This document shows positions 1 to 9,356 of a DNA stretch of 64,000 bases, piece after piece (the first letter of the stretch is position 1; each line of letters starts with the position of its first letter). The stretch is from Oscillatoriales cyanobacterium (GTDB lineage Bacteria; Cyanobacteriota; Cyanobacteriia; CACIAM-69d), in assembly GCA_004292515.1 (NCBI GenBank), contig RDXB01000034.1, positions 62,001 to 126,000 of the forward strand. The letters are read 5' to 3'. Under the pieces are notes generated by a model that ran no database searches, was not told the DNA's origin, and worked only from the letters and a program-made list of their open reading frames with translations. Made by a program: the position numbers and the translations under genes.

Positions 1-1235
1 CGCAGGAATGGTGCACCAGCGGCCAAGGCCTGGTAGACCGGATCGGTGGCGGATCCAGGCGCGAAGGTCGGATCGGGTAACAGACCCGCAGGAATCGTCC
101 CTTCCAATAATTGCTGAATCGATCGGCGACAGGCCCGAGCATGGATACCATCCTGTTCGAGGCGATCGAGCAGTTGTTCAAGCGATTGGGGTTCCGGCCC
201 CAAATGGCGCAGCAATGCTGCAAATAGGAAGTAGTGATCGTAGGGTTGGGCGCTATCCCAAGGGGGCTGCTCGGGTATATGGGTTGCCCCGATCGCTACT
301 CGGCCCAGGGCGATCGGGGCGGGGGGTGGCGGCTCCCAGGTCATGATGGCGTTGGGACATTTTTGCCGCAAGTACTGGGCTAACCCGCTGATGGGGTCGG
401 GCGCGGCGGGGGCATGATCCTGAGCCAGATCGGAACTAGCGGCGATCGCCCCGCGCACCAACAAGCGTTCAATTTTTTGGGGCGCAATCCCCGACTGGCT
501 GCAAAGGTGATTGAAGGCCCCGTTCAGGGCATCAAGGGGATCGATTGCATCCAACGGGCTGACCGGGTTATGGGCCGCCAAACCGTGCAGCGCTGCCACT
601 TGTCGGCCAAAGTCGCGATCGATCAGGGTCAGTTGTAGGATTTCCCCTTGTTGATCCAAGAGGCCGCAACAGCCCCAATTACGGGGGCCATCCCAGGCGA
701 TCGCTGCGGCCAACCCCTCAGCAACACTGCTGACCTGGCTGGCCCGAGCCACCAACCCAGCCGCCAAGACCGCTTCCCGCAGGTTCGATCGCCAAGCTTC
801 ACAACTGGGCACGGGATAGGCCACCACCACTTCACTGAGCGATCGCAACACCACGGGCGGCACAGGTTTCCCCGTCGCCGTCACCCAGGGCAGGTGCGGA
901 TCTCGCAGCCGCGCCAGGGAGCGCCCTAGGGTTTCGATCAAGACGGGTAACGGAGCCGATCGCCGCCCACCATCCCACTGCACCACAGGCTGGGCTGTTG
1001 TTGTGCCCGGTGGTCGATAGGCTAGCCCTGCCCCAAACAAGGCTTTGGGTAGGGGAGTGCTCGGTGATTCCCAATCCCACGGCAGGGCCAATTGTGGACC
1101 CTCGGGCGATCGCAAGCCCAGCAGCCCTACCCGATCAAACTGGCGATCGCGCAGGGCCACTGACCAAGTTCCCGCCCCCAAACTCAGACCCAAACACCAG
1201 CGATCGGCAGCCGGAACCAAGCTCGATCGGTTCAT
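1..1235 (-). CDS. Degenerate Hsp70/actin-fold protein (partial, C-terminus outside window)
   Basis: This ORF is missing from the track because it runs off the left edge without a stop. It starts MNRSSLVPAADRW at an ATG whose first bases overlap the TGA of the upstream gene (ATGA), so the two are probably translationally coupled. About 411 codons are visible. The layout recalls the Hsp70 nucleotide-binding fold: an N-terminal GLSLGAGTWSVAL where Hsp70 has its first phosphate loop, then VVVAYPVPSCEAWRSNLREA followed by AAGL and EGLAAAIA, and later RLLVRGA and LGRVAIGAT. The second phosphate loop (GLLDQQGEILQLTL) lacks the usual DxGGGT, so ATP hydrolysis is doubtful. The fold is inferred from motif order only. 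The partner gene suggests a shared function that I cannot name. Confidence 0.7.
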   Translation of the reverse strand, partial: MNRSSLVPAADRWCLGLSLGAGTWSVALRDRQFDRVGLLGLRSPEGPQLALPWDWESPSTPLPKALFGAGLAYRPPGTTTAQPVVQWDGGRRSAPLPVLIETLGRSLARLRDPHLPWVTATGKPVPPVVLRSLSEVVVAYPVPSCEAWRSNLREAVLAAGLVARASQVSSVAEGLAAAIAWDGPRNWGCCGLLDQQGEILQLTLIDRDFGRQVAALHGLAAHNPVSPLDAIDPLDALNGAFNHLCSQSGIAPQKIERLLVRGAIAASSDLAQDHAPAAPDPISGLAQYLRQKCPNAIMTWEPPPPAPIALGRVAIGATHIPEQPPWDSAQPYDHYFLFAALLRHLGPEPQSLEQLLDRLEQDGIHARACRRSIQQLLEGTIPAGLLPDPTFAPGSATDPVYQALAAGAPFL

Positions 1236-4200
1236 TCCTTCTTGGTTTCGTCCAAATCGCTATCGGTCAACAGCGACTCCGACAACAGGGCATCGAGATC
1301 GCCATCAAGCTCACCTAAGGGCGACAAATCAGCCGATTCACCAAACTCCGTGAGGGTCGCTTCCAAGTTGGTCGGATCAAAGCTGGCCGAATCCAGATCC
1401 AAAAAGCCCAGTCCATCGTCATCATCCCCGATCGCCCCACTGGCATCAAGCGGATCGCCAAAGGCCACCATCCCGGCATCCAAGGCAAAGTCCAGGGATT
1501 GGATCTCCAGCGGGTTAGCGGTCAAATCTGCCAGACTCAGATCCGCATCGTCCCCCAGTCCCGGCAAACCATCATCCACATTATCCAGATTGAGGCTTAT
1601 CAAACCAAAATCCAGATTGTCGATCCCGTCTGCATCGTCCGTTAAGTTATCGGACAACGCATCACTCAACAGAGCATCACTCGGTAAGTCAACATTCGAC
1701 AAGTCAACATTCGGTAAATCAGCCGTGGCATCCCAACCCGTTTCCAAGGATTGGTCGATCGCTTCCCCCAAATCCGCCAAATCACCCAGGCTGCTGAGGG
1801 CATCCAGGGTCCCAGTCTGATCAGCCCCTAAGTCACTCACCACCGGGGGATCAGCGCTCAAATCCTCTAGACCAACCTCTCCCCAGTCGCCGCCGACGGG
1901 GTCGAGATCATCCACCTCATCCATCGCCTCGGGAGCCGCATCCACCGCAGCCCCCCACTCATCAGGCAAATCCATCTCCAGAGCAGCAGCTTCCGTCTCC
2001 GGGAGGGTTTCGGGCCAGTTACCCACCATGGCAGCCTCGGAGCCAGGAGCCTCGATCGATTCCTCCAATGCTAAATCGCCCAGATCGAGACCAGCCAAGT
2101 TCTCCAAGGACGCGGATGAGGCCGACTCCGCGATCGGTAATCCCAGATCATCGGTCAAAGACGCTGACAGGGAATCCTCATTCTCGATCGGGGTAGAACC
2201 CAGATCGGCTCCCAAGTCTGTTAGTCCTAGCGCTTCAGAGTCTGACGCTGCACCAAACAGATCCTCATCGAGGGCGAGACCGGCATCAGTGCTGGATTCC
2301 TCAGCGGGCCAATCGAGGTTGGGCAACTCGATCGCAGCCCCAGCCTCCAAGTCAAGATCCGGGTCAAGATCCGGGAGATCACCCAAGGAATCACCCGAGG
2401 AATCACCCAAGGGATCGTCTAGTGAGTCCTCGAAGGTCAGCTCGGAGACCGGTTCACCGCCGCCACCGGCCCAACCCAAGTCAAGATCGGGTTGATCCGC
2501 CCCTTCTGGCTCATGACCCACTACTGACGCGAAATCATCATCCAGCCCTGCGTCCAGATCGTGACCTGCGTCCAGATCGTGATCAATGCCATCGATATCA
2601 TCACCCAGGTCAGCCTCTGGCTCCTCGATCGGCTCAAGGCTAGGCAGCGATCCAGTTTGAGCAAGTTGATCAAGGTTTTGATCAAGATCAAGATCTAAAC
2701 CCAAACCAGCTTCTAGGGGGTCTTCGTCGGCAGCCTCCCAACCCAAGTCGGGCCCAAGGTCGGCAGCGGGCAACTCCAGCTCGTCCGCTAGCCCATCGAT
2801 CGGGGCCTCGGGGGCAAACGCTGCGCCCATCAAGCCCTCAGCCAAATCGGGCAGGCTCTCCGCGCTTTCTTCGGGAGCTGCCAGGGCTGCCTCCCAGTCC
2901 ACTTCCATGGGTGGTGCTTCGTCTATGCCACCGGCCTGACTGATCTCGCCAAAAGTGGGATCATCCCGCAACCCGGCGATCGACTCTAGACCCGCTTCCC
3001 GATCGTCTCCCGCCTCGACCGTGGCTTCCCACAGGCTGGCAGATCCTAAGTCCAGACCCGACGTGACATCAGCAACCTCGGTGAAATTAGCGACATCGGT
3101 GACATCCTCCAAAGTCCCATCATCCGGCAGGTCTAGACCCGGCAACAGATCATCGCCAAAGTCGGTACTGCTGTCGGGTCCGTCCGCCGCCCCATCCAGG
3201 GACAAGCCATCGGATAAATCATCGGATAGGTCATCAGTTCCATCCAGGGACAAGCCATCGGATAAATCACCGGACAGGTCGTCAGTTCCATCCAGGGACA
3301 AGCCATCATCATCCACCGCTGCTTCCCAATCGGGCAGCTCGATCGGGGGCAGGGGATCTTCTGTGGCATCTTCAACCACTGATTCAGCCCCAAAGTCTAG
3401 CTCGCTCGCATTCGCCAGGGACTCGGTGGCTCCATCTAGCTCGATCGCCCCTAAATCCGTGCTGGCCGGATCATCCAGGCTGATTCCTGCCTCCAAGTCG
3501 GGCAGCAAGCCCAGTAACTGATCGTCCGCAGGTTGGGACTCCGCTGGCTCGGTGGCATCTGACCAGGATCCCTCAAACATTGAGTTGGGTTCAGCCACTG
3601 CCGCCGGATCGAGGGGCGGATCGAATGGGTCAAATGCTGACATCACATCCGGTTCCAGTTCGATCGGCAGCGCTTCATCCAACTCAGTCAGCGCATCGCC
3701 AGCCCAATCAGCGATCGGGTCAGGAACTGGCTCATCTCCCACGCCCGGTTGTTGCCAGGCCGACAACTCCGCCCGCAAATCACCTCCCAAGTCTTCAGAC
3801 TCGGAGGCTAACTCGGCGGCCATCGGCGGGGGAGCATTGTCAAAGTCGATCGCCCCTGGGTCTGAAGTTGCTGGCAATGTTGGCGGTTCGATCGCGATCT
3901 GCTCCCACGCCTCGGCTAAGTCACTGGCAGGGTCACTGGCAGGGTCACTAGCGGGGACACTGGCGAAATCTACCCCTGCTGAATCCGCATCGGCATCCAC
4001 AGACCAGTCATCAAAGTTCAGGAGCGACGGCGCTGCTCCTGCCATCTCTGGATCTAGGGTCGGAGCCGCCAATGCACTTTGGCTGGTTTCTAGGACTTCA
4101 AAATCAATATCAGCGACACCCATATCAACATCAGCAACACCCATGTCAATGCTGGGTTCCGGGCGATCGCCACCGTCCGTCACCCGGGACGCATCCACCG

Positions 4201-6115
4201 CCGAGCCGCTGGGGAAGTCCGTCAGGGCCGGCATACCGCCGCCACCCCAATCGGTCAACAGATCATCGCTGGAGTCTAAGGAAATTGTTGGCTCGCTGCT
4301 GACTGCATCCAAATCGGTCAGGTCAAGGCTCGGATCGATCGCCTGGAACTCGGAAACCGGAGTCGCCAAATCCATCCCTTCGGCTAGCAACGGCGATTCC
4401 CAGGGCAAATCCAGGTTCGTGTCATCAGTTCCGTCTGTCATGTCATCGGTGGACTGACCGGCTGGCAGGGGCGGTGCCTCCTCCCAATCAGGCTCCGCAT
4501 CGTAGTCCAGATCGGGCATAGCCAGAATGACATCCATCGCCAGGGGTAGTGCTTCGGCAGCCAGCGGTTCCGGCTCCTCACCCTCTGCAAAGGACGCGGC
4601 GATCGCCCCCGTTGCGATCATGCCAGTAGCCGCCACAGCCAAGGGATCCCAGTCACTCGCCACCGGCAGCTCATCGCCAGGGCCATCATCGGTGGCAGCG
4701 GATGTCTCGGGTTGCGGCTCAGGCAATTGGAAAATGGCATCCACATCGCCGAAGATCTCGTCCTCTAGCCCCCCAATCAGCGTGGGACCGCTGGTATCGA
4801 TCTCCGTCACTGCTTCCGACGCATCCTCCAGCGCGATCGCACCGACCACCAGGAACTCTGGCAGGGATGACGGGGCACTCGCTGCCGTGGTCGGCGAGGC
4901 TAGCGCCCCACCATTCAACTCCTCGGCGCTACTGGACAACTCAGGCGAGGTCTGATCTATTCCCCACAGATCTGGGGGCATCACTTCCCGATCCAGGTCA
5001 TCATTTAGGTCATCTAGGTCATCATTTAGACCATCCAGGGTGGCAAAGTCCACCTCGGTGGCCGCAGCAGTCTCGGCACTGGTCAAGGCTGCATCCTCGG
5101 GCCCAGCCAGGGCTGCCATTGCCAAAGCATCGGGGCTGGTCAGCGCGTCGTTCGGTTGCTCACTGGCATCCTCACTGGCATCCTCGGGAATCGGTGGCGG
5201 CAAGGGTGGCATGGCCAAGCTCGTGGCCGTTAGGGACGGACGCACCAGGCCGCTGCTCCCCACTCTGCTGCTTTCGTCGGCTAGGGTTGCCGTCGGTTCA
5301 CCCGGCAGGTCGCGCCCCAGGGTGGAGGCCAGCCGGCTCAACCAATGGTCTAGAACCGCTTCACTCTCTTCACCCAGCACATGCATCCGTTCTAGGGCTG
5401 CATTCAGGGCTTCTTCGTAGTGCTGAGAGTTGGTTTGCAAGGCCGTGATGATCGCCCCGAGGGTGGTATGCAGACGATCGAGCACCCCACTGGCGGATGT
5501 TTCCAAACTGGCCAAGTCAGCGGTTCCCGGGGCCGAGGTCAACTCTGGCGATCGGGCGACCAGTTGCGAAACCTGTTCGCTAATGCTGGTTTGTAGGCGA
5601 TCGCGCAGTTGCTGCAAAAAGTCGCCGATTAGTTGCTCTTGGTTTGCCTGCTGCTGGGCCAGGGACTGGTAGTACTGGCGCTGATTTTCGAGTTGGGCAA
5701 TTTCTTCGCTGAGGGACTGGCGCTGGTGGCGAAGGGCTTCCAAATCCAGTTGCATCGGTGCAATGGTTTCTTGGCGCAGGCGATCGATATCCTGTTGAAT
5801 CGACTGCAACGCCGCTTGGGTTAGATCGCGCACGGCGGCACTGCTGGCCGAGTCCGAAGCGCTGGTCTGGAGGTCGGGCGACAGGGCATCCCAGGATTGC
5901 TCAACCCAGTTGGGTTCGTTGCTGCCCGCCGTGCTGCCCGCTGTGCTGCCCGGTGCGCTGGCCGGCTGCTCGGCCAGGTCGGCTAAGTAAGTCCGTACCT
6001 GCTCAACCAGGCTGCGGGGCGATCGCACCTCCTCAGCACCATCACTACTCGCAGCAAGGGCCGCGTCTAGGTCGGCTAAAAGACGTTTAATTTGCAAGTC
6101 TCGATCAAGCGTCAC
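1232..6115 (-). CDS. Giant acidic protein with N-terminal coiled coil and Trp-studded disordered tail
   Basis: This 1627-residue protein is not one I recognise. Residues 1-50 are mixed helix. Residues roughly 100-190 are a glutamine-rich coiled coil (QQDIDRLRQE, SLSEEIAQLENQRQYYQS), followed by a second helical stretch to about 270. The rest, over 1300 residues, is dominated by D, E, A, L, S, G and P with almost no Lys and few Arg, so it should be strongly acidic and disordered. About twenty Trp punctuate this tail, many in the context x-W-E/D (PDWEE, PWES, AWEQ, PDWEA, LWEA, VDWEA, LGWEA, TGWDA). Direct peptide repeats occur (DGLSLDGTDDLS, SDPASDPASD). It has no signal peptide or membrane helix. 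It overlaps the downstream Hsp70-like gene by four bases. A scaffold or multivalent binding role is inference. Confidence 0.85.
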   Translation of the reverse strand: MTLDRDLQIKRLLADLDAALAASSDGAEEVRSPRSLVEQVRTYLADLAEQPASAPGSTAGSTAGSNEPNWVEQSWDALSPDLQTSASDSASSAAVRDLTQAALQSIQQDIDRLRQETIAPMQLDLEALRHQRQSLSEEIAQLENQRQYYQSLAQQQANQEQLIGDFLQQLRDRLQTSISEQVSQLVARSPELTSAPGTADLASLETSASGVLDRLHTTLGAIITALQTNSQHYEEALNAALERMHVLGEESEAVLDHWLSRLASTLGRDLPGEPTATLADESSRVGSSGLVRPSLTATSLAMPPLPPPIPEDASEDASEQPNDALTSPDALAMAALAGPEDAALTSAETAAATEVDFATLDGLNDDLDDLNDDLDREVMPPDLWGIDQTSPELSSSAEELNGGALASPTTAASAPSSLPEFLVVGAIALEDASEAVTEIDTSGPTLIGGLEDEIFGDVDAIFQLPEPQPETSAATDDGPGDELPVASDWDPLAVAATGMIATGAIAASFAEGEEPEPLAAEALPLAMDVILAMPDLDYDAEPDWEEAPPLPAGQSTDDMTDGTDDTNLDLPWESPLLAEGMDLATPVSEFQAIDPSLDLTDLDAVSSEPTISLDSSDDLLTDWGGGGMPALTDFPSGSAVDASRVTDGGDRPEPSIDMGVADVDMGVADIDFEVLETSQSALAAPTLDPEMAGAAPSLLNFDDWSVDADADSAGVDFASVPASDPASDPASDLAEAWEQIAIEPPTLPATSDPGAIDFDNAPPPMAAELASESEDLGGDLRAELSAWQQPGVGDEPVPDPIADWAGDALTELDEALPIELEPDVMSAFDPFDPPLDPAAVAEPNSMFEGSWSDATEPAESQPADDQLLGLLPDLEAGISLDDPASTDLGAIELDGATESLANASELDFGAESVVEDATEDPLPPIELPDWEAAVDDDGLSLDGTDDLSGDLSDGLSLDGTDDLSDDLSDGLSLDGAADGPDSSTDFGDDLLPGLDLPDDGTLEDVTDVANFTEVADVTSGLDLGSASLWEATVEAGDDREAGLESIAGLRDDPTFGEISQAGGIDEAPPMEVDWEAALAAPEESAESLPDLAEGLMGAAFAPEAPIDGLADELELPAADLGPDLGWEAADEDPLEAGLGLDLDLDQNLDQLAQTGSLPSLEPIEEPEADLGDDIDGIDHDLDAGHDLDAGLDDDFASVVGHEPEGADQPDLDLGWAGGGGEPVSELTFEDSLDDPLGDSSGDSLGDLPDLDPDLDLEAGAAIELPNLDWPAEESSTDAGLALDEDLFGAASDSEALGLTDLGADLGSTPIENEDSLSASLTDDLGLPIAESASSASLENLAGLDLGDLALEESIEAPGSEAAMVGNWPETLPETEAAALEMDLPDEWGAAVDAAPEAMDEVDDLDPVGGDWGEVGLEDLSADPPVVSDLGADQTGTLDALSSLGDLADLGEAIDQSLETGWDATADLPNVDLSNVDLPSDALLSDALSDNLTDDADGIDNLDFGLISLNLDNVDDGLPGLGDDADLSLADLTANPLEIQSLDFALDAGMVAFGDPLDASGAIGDDDDGLGFLDLDSASFDPTNLEATLTEFGESADLSPLGELDGDLDALLSESLLTDSDLDETKKE
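3192..3307. repeat. 48-bp in-frame tandem repeat inside the acidic gene
   Basis: A 48-bp unit beginning CCATCCAGGGACAAGCCATC starts at 3192, 3240 and 3288; the third copy is partial. It encodes a 16-residue acidic repeat (DLSDGLSLDGTDD). Its length is a multiple of three, so copy-number change keeps the frame. A second small array, 12-bp GGCAGGGTCACT units encoding SDPA, lies near 3924-3960 in the same gene. Confidence 0.85.
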
Positions 6116-6824
6116 GACAACAAACCCTTACCCAAACGTTTTGGTTACAGTGCTGATGAGGCAGTTGAGGACAACGGCACCCAACGAGCGGTTGAACTGA
6201 GCAGACCGTTGGTGGGGGAGCGGTTGCGGCGACTCACCCACGGCCAGATCAGCCCGAAAAGTCGGATGAAAAGCCTAACTCGCGTCAGACCCTCCAACCC
6301 ATCCTCAACAGCCACGCCAGCGTTGAGACCGAAGTGCGATCGCCCCGGATGAATCGTCTTAGGCAGTATTGCCCCAGACATTGCCCCAGACAATCACGAC
6401 TGCGAACCCTAGCCCGCTGAGTTTGACTGACCCCACCTCTTAGGCGGATCATCGCTTGCGATCGCACGACTAAAGTCATGGCAGTCGGTTTGGCGATTTT
6501 GCTCGATCGTAGCAACCTCTTCATCGAGCGTAAAGGCAATCGCTACCCCATGCCTAACCGCCTGAGACGCATATCCCTAGCAGCGGCTTGGCTTTGATTA
6601 ACGGGGCTTGCGCTCAATTCACTCCCAATTCCTAGGCGATCGACCTATTCTTTAACTATCCTTAACAACTACCGGAATGGCGAGCGCCCTAGGGCAAATG
6701 CGCACGAACTCTGAGGGTTTGCAGCGATCGTCCCCTCGGCTCACGAGCTAGATAGGGTCTATGCAAAGGTTGCATCAAACGCTCAATCGCAGTTGCCACT
6801 AAACCCGACCCGATCGAGTATTCT
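6116..6824. other. Gene-free divergent spacer (about 0.7 kb)
   Basis: This spacer separates the acidic-protein operon (minus) from the Crp/Fnr gene (plus) and should hold both promoters. Short duplications are visible, such as CATTGCCCCAGA twice near 6370. The ORFs listed here have no protein-like composition and overlap in several frames. I see no RNA gene. Confidence 0.6.
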
Positions 6825-7556
6825 GTGAATGACTCTTGCGATCGCCCCATGGAAGACCGTCCCACCTCCCGCGACACCCATGCGGATATTGAGCGACTGA
6901 TCGAATCAGCACCTTTCTTTCGGTCTCTGCCGCGCGATGCCGTCGAGATTGCTACTGGTCATGTCGTTACCCGTACCCACCCGTCCAACCAAGTTATTTT
7001 GCTGGAAAATGACTGGGGCGGCTCGGTCTACTTCATCTTGGAAGGCTGGGTCAAAATCCGCACTTACAACCTCGAAGGCAAAGAAGTCACCCTGAACATT
7101 TTGGGGCGCGGTGAAATTTTTGGGGAAATGGCAGCCCTCGACGAAGTACCCCGCTCCACCGATGCCATCACCCTTGCGCCGACCACGATCGGCAGCATTC
7201 CCGCCCAGGATTTCATTACGCTGGTGGAAACTGAACCCCAAGCCGGCATTAAACTCGCCCAATTGATGGGGCGGCGACTGCGACAGGTAAACCGGCGGCT
7301 GCGGCTGCGGGAGTCCGACAGCGTATCCCGCGTGGCGGATATTTTGATGTTTTTGGCTGAAGGGCAGGGTCGCAGCAGCGATCGCGGTGTCGAAATCCCT
7401 AACCTGCCCCATCGGGAACTGAGCAGCCTCAGCGGTTTAGCCCGCGAAACCGTTACCCGTGTGCTGACCAAGTTGGAAAAGAAGGGCTTGATCGAGCGGG
7501 ATAGCGATGTGCTGCGAATTCCCAGCCTGAATGCGTTGGAGCGCACGATTTGCTAG
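6825..7556 (+). CDS. Crp/Fnr-family transcriptional regulator
   Basis: This 243-residue protein has a cyclic-nucleotide-binding beta roll (about residues 30-145) and a C-terminal winged helix (about 165-235). In the phosphate-binding cassette, GEIFGEMAALDEVPRST keeps the Gly-Glu and Arg-Ser pattern used for cAMP by E. coli CRP, so a ligand is plausible. The recognition helix GLARETVTRVLTKLEKKGLI closely resembles CRP's SRETVGRIL, so a TGTGA-like site is expected. It is not obviously NtcA. The start at 6825 is the track's choice; an in-frame ATG at 6849 is possible, and a TATTCT hexamer sits at 6819-6824. The next gene, midA, begins only about 20 bp after the stop, so the two are probably cotranscribed. 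Confidence 0.88.
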   Translation: MNDSCDRPMEDRPTSRDTHADIERLIESAPFFRSLPRDAVEIATGHVVTRTHPSNQVILLENDWGGSVYFILEGWVKIRTYNLEGKEVTLNILGRGEIFGEMAALDEVPRSTDAITLAPTTIGSIPAQDFITLVETEPQAGIKLAQLMGRRLRQVNRRLRLRESDSVSRVADILMFLAEGQGRSSDRGVEIPNLPHRELSSLSGLARETVTRVLTKLEKKGLIERDSDVLRIPSLNALERTIC

Positions 7557-7576
7557 GGCCTGTGTCTGAACCAGCA

Positions 7577-7636
7577 ATGTCTCAACCAGCAATGTCTCAA
7601 CCGGCAATGTCTCAACCGGCAATGTCTCAACCGGCA
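7577..7636 (+). repeat. 15-bp tandem repeat carrying four in-frame start codons
   Basis: Four copies of ATGTCTCAACCRGCA lie end to end at the 5' end of midA. Each contains an ATG in the midA frame. The first two copies have CCA and the last two CCG. Slippage here would add or remove start codons without shifting the frame. Confidence 0.95.
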
Positions 7637-8824
7637 GCGATCGCCCCAGACTTGGCCCAGCGCCTGGCCGAGCACTTGGCCGCTGAAGGTGGTCAAATCT
7701 CCTTTGCGGACTACATGAGCCTGGTGCTCTACGACCCGCAAGGGGGCTACTACGCCAGCCGCGATCGCCAAATTGGCCCCCAAGGCGACTTCATCACCTC
7801 GCCCCACCTTGGCCCAGACTTTGCCGAGTTGCTAGCGGAGCAAGTGGCGGAATGTTGGGATCGCTTGGGCTGTCCCGATCCATTCCAGATTGTGGAAATG
7901 GGCGCGGGCCAGGGGCAAATGGCGGCTGATTTGTTGCGCCACCTCAAAGGAGCCTACCCCGATTGCTGGCGAGTCACCCAATATCAAATCGTGGAGATCT
8001 CGCCGGCCTTGGCAGCGCTGCAACAAGCGCGACTGGCGGCAGCGGCAGCAGCAACCGATCGCGTGGTTTGGACTCATTGGGACTCGATCTCCCCCGGCTC
8101 GATCGTCGGCTGCTGCTTATCCAATGAACTAGTGGATGCCTTGCCGGTTCATCGGGTGATTTGGCAGGCGGGTCAACTGCAAGAAATCTACGTGACCTCC
8201 GAAGCGGGGCAACTGGTCGATCGGGTTGGCCCCCTATCGAGCGATCGCCTGGCCAGCTACTTTGACGAAATCGGTATTGATTGGGCGGCGGGCCACTATC
8301 CCGAGGGCTACAGCACCGAAGTGAACCTCGCGGCCCTAGATTGGCTGGCTACGGTGGCCGATCGCCTAGGACGGGGCTATCTGATCACGATTGATTATGG
8401 CTACGAAGCCGATCGGTTCTATCACCCCAGTCGATCGGGTGGCACCTTACAGTGCTACACCAACCACGCCCACCACAACGATCCCTATTGGCAACCTGGC
8501 CAGCAGGACTTGACCGCCCATGTGGACTTCACGGCGCTGGAACGTTGGGGCGATCGGCTGGGGCTAACGACCTTGGGCTTTACGCGCCAAAGTTTATTTT
8601 TGATGGCGTTGGGATTGGGCGATCGGTTGATGGCCCTCAGCGGCGGCGCTGGCCTGGCGCGCCCCGACGATGTGCACCATATTTTTCAACGACGTGATAC
8701 GCTCCATCGGTTGATCGATCCATCTGGATTAGGCAACTTTGGTGTGTTGATCCAAGCCAAAGGCCTGACGGATGCCGAGCGCGAGACCCCGTTAACCGGC
8801 TTGAGCACCCCAGCGGGCTGGTAG
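7577..8824 (+). CDS. MidA-type SAM-dependent methyltransferase (NDUFAF7 family)
   Basis: This is a class I methyltransferase of the MidA/NDUFAF7 (DUF185) family. Early motifs are ISFADYMSLVLYDPQGGYY and GDFITSPHLGPDFAELLAEQ. The SAM-binding loop is VEMGAGQGQMAADLL, followed by LSNELVDALPVHRV and ITIDYGYEADRFYHPSRSGG. The mitochondrial homologue methylates an arginine of a complex I subunit; a role in NDH-1 assembly here is inference. The track starts at TTG 7550, overlapping the crp stop. I prefer an ATG, but the N-terminus is ambiguous because a 15-bp tandem repeat supplies four in-frame ATGs (MSQPA x4). All precede the conserved domain, which begins around ALAQRLAEHL-type sequence, so the tail is probably dispensable. 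Confidence 0.88.
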   Translation: MSQPAMSQPAMSQPAMSQPAAIAPDLAQRLAEHLAAEGGQISFADYMSLVLYDPQGGYYASRDRQIGPQGDFITSPHLGPDFAELLAEQVAECWDRLGCPDPFQIVEMGAGQGQMAADLLRHLKGAYPDCWRVTQYQIVEISPALAALQQARLAAAAAATDRVVWTHWDSISPGSIVGCCLSNELVDALPVHRVIWQAGQLQEIYVTSEAGQLVDRVGPLSSDRLASYFDEIGIDWAAGHYPEGYSTEVNLAALDWLATVADRLGRGYLITIDYGYEADRFYHPSRSGGTLQCYTNHAHHNDPYWQPGQQDLTAHVDFTALERWGDRLGLTTLGFTRQSLFLMALGLGDRLMALSGGAGLARPDDVHHIFQRRDTLHRLIDPSGLGNFGVLIQAKGLTDAERETPLTGLSTPAGW

Positions 8825-8974
8825 CGATCGCCCGCTCTGGGCGATTGGCTGGCGATTGGCTTTAGGATTGAAAAGCGTGCCAACTTGGACTCATTCCCAG
8901 TTCCAATTGCTCGTTTCCAGTTCTGATACCAACGCCTTCCACCCTACTTCTGAGCAACCATTCCCTAAGTCATC

Positions 8975-9226
8975 ATGGTTACGCCCGATCGAATCACCAC
9001 CGCCATTAAGGCCAACCTGCCCGATGCGGAAATCCAGCTTGCAGGCGACGGCGACCACTACGAGGCGATCGTTGTCTCCGCTGCTTTTGCTGGCAAAACC
9101 CGCGTTCAGCAACACCAACTGGTCTATGGTGCGGTAAAAGAAGATTTACGGAGCGGCTCGCTCCACGCCCTAGCCCTCAGAACCTTTACCCCCGAAGCCT
9201 GGGCTGCTCAACAGGCAACGGCCTAA
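8975..9226 (+). CDS. BolA-family protein
   Basis: This 83-residue protein has the BolA layout: an N-terminal helix (ITTAIKANLPDAEIQL), then a strand with the HYEAIVVSAAFAGKTRVQQHQLVY region holding the conserved His and the RVxxHxxVY signature, then VKEDLRSGSLHALALRTFTP at the C-terminus. BolA proteins bind 2Fe-2S clusters together with CGFS glutaredoxins and act in iron-sulfur delivery or sensing. The CGFS glutaredoxin follows about 130 bp downstream on the same strand, which supports the pairing. The length is typical for the family. Confidence 0.93.
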   Translation: MVTPDRITTAIKANLPDAEIQLAGDGDHYEAIVVSAAFAGKTRVQQHQLVYGAVKEDLRSGSLHALALRTFTPEAWAAQQATA

Positions 9227-9356
9227 TTCACAGCCTGATTCGTCGATCGCGACAAGCGATCGCCCCCATGATTTTCACCCATGCGGGAATCATGGTTGAT
9301 TCATTTCTGGTTGATTTGCTTCATCAATCTCGTTGATTTTGGTTTACACAGACCCT

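Noticed and set aside
3552-4457. 301-aa plus-strand ORF (and several others) opposite the acidic gene
   Set aside because: Ser/Ala/Gly-rich antisense shadow of Asp/Glu/Ala codons; no start context or motif.
6819-6824. TATTCT as a firm -10 box for the Crp/Fnr gene
   Set aside because: The nearest TTGCCA lies 20 bp away, longer than usual spacing, so I did not list it as a promoter.
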